DNA of 16,724 bases, from the NCBI GenBank assembly GCA_003521845.1, contig DPHB01000055.1, forward strand, positions 31,603 to 48,326, in the 5' to 3' direction. The notes beneath the pieces are model-generated. The model made no database searches. It had not been told where the DNA came from and worked only from the letters and a program-made list of their open reading frames with translations. The translations under genes and the position numbers were made by a program. How positions within the stretch are numbered: position 1 is the stretch's first letter; each line of letters starts with the position of its first letter. Source of the stretch: Oceanospirillaceae bacterium. Its GTDB lineage: Bacteria; Pseudomonadota; Gammaproteobacteria; Pseudomonadales; Balneatricaceae. Shown piece by piece: positions 14,199-16,724 of this stretch.

Positions 14199-15284
14199 TT
14201 AAGCGTAATCTGGCAGAGCGATACCCTGCTGATTATAAAAACTGTCTACCCATTCTGTGGGTACTTCTTCTAAACTCTTGTAACGCCATGCAGGTTGGCC
14301 ATCTTTGTCGATTAGTAAGGCACGAATACCTTCTACAAACTCACCCTTTTGGGTGGCATTAACACTTAAACAATATTCCTGCATAAAGGCTGCATGCCAT
14401 TCACTAATAGGAGTCTGTTGCTGACGATAGGTCAAGTGCATACTGGTGGGTGAGCCTTTGCTCATAGCCTTAATAGCCTTGCCCATCCACTTGCCACGGC
14501 CTTCCAAAGCAGCAATAGCTGCTACAACGTCTACCAAGCTTGGCGCATTCATGGCCGCGCTTAGTTCACCCCAAAATTCATTGATATCAGAAGCTGGAGC
14601 ATCGGCTTGCGCTAGCTGCATAGCCTCGGCTTGGGCTTTTACAAAAGCCAAAGCTTCTGTTGAAGGCTGGCCGGTTTGCAAAGCGGCAATAAAATCTGGA
14701 TAGGCATCGTCAGCTAACAGCACGTCAGCTAACTGCAAACGACAGGAATCCGTACCATTTACCATGGCCGCAGTTAAGCCTAAGAATAATCCTAGTTTGT
14801 TAGGCACCTGCTGTAAAAACAGAGTGGCACCCACATCTGGGTACAAGCCTATAGTAATTTCTGGCATGGCCAAACGGCTGCTTGGTGTTACCACACGTAC
14901 ATCGGCCGCTTGATACAAGCCCATACCGCCGCCCATAACATAACCATTACCCCACACTACCAAAGGTGTTTTTAGGTTGTGCAAGGCTAGGTCGAGGCTG
15001 TATTCTGCATCAAAGAAATCACGGCCAAAATCCGTATCGCCACTGGCCATAGCCTTGTACAGGTCGCGAATATCGCCACCGGCACAAAATGCGCGATCCC
15101 CTGCTCCTTTAAGGACAATGGCCATCACCTGTACGTCAGCTTCCCAAGCTGGCAAATTTGCTGACAATTCATCAATCATGGCCGCCGATAAGGCATTCAA
15201 AGACTTAGGTGAATTTAGTGTCGCTTCAATGATTTTGCCACCACCTTGGGTAGCATACTCATTAATTAGTAGAGCGTCAGTCAT
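14199..15284 (-). CDS. ivdE: 3-hydroxyisobutyryl-CoA hydrolase
   Basis: HIBYL-CoA hydrolase of the crotonase superfamily releases 3-hydroxyisobutyrate from its CoA ester in valine degradation. Its 361 residues exceed simple hydratases (about 260) and match HIBCH. Motifs are ATLNSPKSLNALS, RAFCAGGDIRDLY (oxyanion-hole GGD), GYVMGGGMGLYQAAD, and the catalytic block MPEITIGLYPDVGATLFL. The Glu and Asp in that block are the family's catalytic pair. The ATG at 15284 has only a weak AGAGAAAA upstream. The gene is 17 bases downstream of the enoyl-CoA hydratase, and 42 bases separate its stop from the end of repeat copy 3. It supplies the substrate for MmsB. Confident by motif and context. Confidence 0.93.
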   Translation of the reverse strand: MTDALLINEYATQGGGKIIEATLNSPKSLNALSAAMIDELSANLPAWEADVQVMAIVLKGAGDRAFCAGGDIRDLYKAMASGDTDFGRDFFDAEYSLDLALHNLKTPLVVWGNGYVMGGGMGLYQAADVRVVTPSSRLAMPEITIGLYPDVGATLFLQQVPNKLGLFLGLTAAMVNGTDSCRLQLADVLLADDAYPDFIAALQTGQPSTEALAFVKAQAEAMQLAQADAPASDINEFWGELSAAMNAPSLVDVVAAIAALEGRGKWMGKAIKAMSKGSPTSMHLTYRQQQTPISEWHAAFMQEYCLSVNATQKGEFVEGIRALLIDKDGQPAWRYKSLEEVPTEWVDSFYNQQGIALPDYA

Positions 15285-15301
15285 AGTGTTTTCTCTAACA
15301 A

Positions 15302-16078
15302 TTAGGTATTAGTCCAAGTAGGTTTACGCTTTTCTAAGAAGGCTTGTACGCCCTCGGTTTGATCGTTGCTATCAAACAAACGTACAAATTCATCGCGCTC
15401 GTAACCCATACCGGCAAACATCGGTTCTTTACGGGCATTTTGGATAAGGCGCTTACATGCCGCAATGCTGGTTGGGCTTTGACGTTCGGCTTTTTGTGCC
15501 CATGCCATAGCCGTATTTAGGGCTTCGCCTTGCTCAACCACTTCTTCCACCAAACCAATATCTAGGGCTTTTTGAGCATCAACACGCTCACCACAAAGGA
15601 TCATGCGCTTAGCCCAACCTTCACCTACCAACCAAGCAAGGTTTTGTGTACCGCCGGCACAAGGCAAGAGACCAACAGCCGCTTCTGGCAATGCCATCAA
15701 CGCCTGAGATTCAGCTATACGTAGGTCACAAGCTAACGCCACTTCTAGGCCACCACCCATTGAATAACCATTAATCGCCGCAATACTTAAACCACGGAAT
15801 TGACTAAGTACCTCAAAGGCTCGGCCAAAGGCCGTAGACATATCCGCAGCAACTTGTTTATTGCCATCGGCAAATAATTTTAGGTCCGCGCCGGCAGAAA
15901 AGAACTTTTCGCCTTGCCCGGTAATTACCAAGGAGTAGATATCTTTGTTTGCATTTAGCTCGTGCACTAGTTCTGCAAGAGCGTCTAAGCTAGCACGAGT
16001 CCAGGTGTTTGCTGGCGGGTTGTTCATAGTCACTTGTGCAACGTGACCTTCAATCTTGACGATAAGTGCATCAGACAT
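15302..16078 (-). CDS. ivdD: Enoyl-CoA hydratase of branched-chain amino acid degradation
   Basis: A 258-residue crotonase-family hydratase, probably adding water to methacrylyl-CoA (valine) and tiglyl-CoA (isoleucine). Both catalytic glutamates are present, in GYSMGGGLEVALACDLRIA and in MALPEAAVGLLPCAGGTQNL, which separates it from crotonase members with altered chemistry. FFSAGADLK carries the oxyanion hole. The C-terminal EGVQAFLEKRKPTW is standard. AAGGA lies 9 bases before the ATG at 16078. It follows the acyl-CoA dehydrogenase gene, with repeat copy 4 filling the gap, and precedes the hydrolase by 17 bases. Substrate is inferred from the pathway order. Confidence 0.92.
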   Translation of the reverse strand: MSDALIVKIEGHVAQVTMNNPPANTWTRASLDALAELVHELNANKDIYSLVITGQGEKFFSAGADLKLFADGNKQVAADMSTAFGRAFEVLSQFRGLSIAAINGYSMGGGLEVALACDLRIAESQALMALPEAAVGLLPCAGGTQNLAWLVGEGWAKRMILCGERVDAQKALDIGLVEEVVEQGEALNTAMAWAQKAERQSPTSIAACKRLIQNARKEPMFAGMGYERDEFVRLFDSNDQTEGVQAFLEKRKPTWTNT

Positions 16079-16098
16079 AATTTATGTTCCTTAGTTAG

Positions 16099-16220
16099 GT
16101 CATTGCTAGCAACGCGAAGCAATCTCTATCAAGCGCAGTGCAATACCGCTAGAGGTTGCCACGTCGTTCCTTAGCATGCCCCGCGAGCATAGCGAGTGCA
16201 TTGGGTACCTCGCAATGACG
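16099..16220. repeat. Modular palindromic repeat, copy 4 (with right-arm extension)
   Basis: Opens GTCATTGCTAG, continues CGCGAAGCAATCTCT, a loop, CTAGAGGTTGCCACGTCGTT, then the extension module (about 16174-16210, ending GCGAGTGCATTGGGTACC) and closes CTCGCAATGACG. A second CGCAATGAC follows at 16232. Same layout and length as copy 1. It begins 20 bases before the hydratase start and ends 28 bases from the acyl-CoA dehydrogenase stop. Confidence 0.85.
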
Positions 16221-16248
16221 TTTGGCATGCGCGCAATGACCATGATGT

Positions 16249-16724
16249 TTACAATATGGCAGCGCTATCGGCGGCTAAAATACGGCGTGAGATTATCACT
16301 TTCATGATCTCGTTAGTACCTTCCAAGATACGGTGTACTCGAGTATCACGTAGATAACGTTCCATGGGAAATTCTTTGATATAGCCATTACCACCAAAGC
16401 ACTGTAAGGCTTCGTCACAGATGCCATAGCATAAATCAGTAGCAAGGCGCTTGGCCATGGCACAATAGGTGGTAGCGTCCGGGTCTTGGTTGTCGAGTTT
16501 AAACGCTGCCAAACGTACCATCTGGCGGGCGGCAACTAGTTCGGTGTTCATATCGGCTAGTTTAAATTGCAAACCTTGGAAGGCCGCTAGTGCCTTGCCA
16601 AACTGCTTACGCTCATTGACGTAGGCCAAGGCGTCTTGCAGCGCCTGCTGTGCCGTGCCTAGGCTACAGGTGGCGATGTTAATACGCCCCCCGTCCAAGC
16701 CCTTCATGGCAATTTTAAAGCCTT
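16249..16724 (-). CDS. ivdC: Acyl-CoA dehydrogenase, isobutyryl/2-methylbutyryl-CoA type (N-terminus cut by window edge)
   Basis: The C-terminal roughly 158 residues of an acyl-CoA dehydrogenase. The frame runs off the window end with GFKIAMKGLDGGRINIA, the usual internal block of isobutyryl-CoA-type enzymes, so the Met at 16707 is internal and not a start. It continues with YVNERKQFGKALAAFQGLQF and ends with RDTRVHRILEGTNEIMKVII, where the Glu of EGTNEIM is the likely catalytic base of this class. ALQCFGGNGY is standard. These enzymes oxidise isobutyryl-CoA or 2-methylbutyryl-CoA with FAD and pass electrons to ETF. It is the most upstream visible gene of the valine/isoleucine operon. Confidence 0.92.
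   Translation of the reverse strand, partial: GFKIAMKGLDGGRINIATCSLGTAQQALQDALAYVNERKQFGKALAAFQGLQFKLADMNTELVAARQMVRLAAFKLDNQDPDATTYCAMAKRLATDLCYGICDEALQCFGGNGYIKEFPMERYLRDTRVHRILEGTNEIMKVIISRRILAADSAAIL

Noticed and set aside
2099..16220. CRISPR array or attachment-site interpretation of the four repeats
   Set aside because: The copies are kilobases apart, palindromic and unequal in length, with no spacers, cas genes or integrase nearby.

Overview
The window looks like a chromosomal segment of a marine-type gammaproteobacterium with moderate GC. The yceD-rpmF-plsX operon lies beside a maf (yceF) gene and an S49 peptidase. A 454-residue PpnN of the E. coli type is present, as is a branched-chain amino acid degradation operon in the ivdC-D-E-F-G order I know from Shewanella. 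No phage, integrase, transposase, CRISPR, tRNA or rRNA is visible. I cannot fix the genus from this sequence.

Left third (1-4813): plsX (cut by the window edge), rpmF and yceD form a minus-strand operon for phospholipid and ribosome biogenesis. It is driven by a near-consensus promoter so close to the yceD ATG that the mRNA may be leaderless. maf reads the other way. Next come a membrane-anchored S49 peptidase (minus) and ppnN (plus).

Middle (4857-12303): gcdH and a family III CoA-transferase form a glutarate (lysine) catabolic pair. Upstream of gcdH, a perfect 16-bp palindrome overlaps a good -35 box. Then follow an OsmC/YhfA protein and an ABM monooxygenase translationally coupled by a 4-base overlap, a stand-alone hutD, and a WrbA-like flavodoxin. 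A creatinase/ectoine-hydrolase-like M24 protein converges on an M28-like protein, and both have lost most canonical metal ligands. A 26-codon ORF with a good ribosome binding site sits between these two. A decayed ParE-type toxin fragment closes the region.

Right third (12373-16724): a minus-strand operon for valine/isoleucine breakdown. It runs from acyl-CoA dehydrogenase (cut by the window edge) through enoyl-CoA hydratase, 3-hydroxyisobutyryl-CoA hydrolase and 3-hydroxyisobutyrate dehydrogenase to an SDR dehydrogenase, and ends in a clear rho-independent terminator.

The most unusual structure is a family of four 86-122 base imperfect palindromes (2099, 6102, 14039, 16099). Three fill gaps between co-directional genes, and each stops 18-20 bases before the next start codon. 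Three copies carry an extra module of about 35 bases that sits in the right arm in two copies and, reverse-complemented, in the left arm of the third. These are candidates for a mobile modular hairpin acting on operon mRNA.
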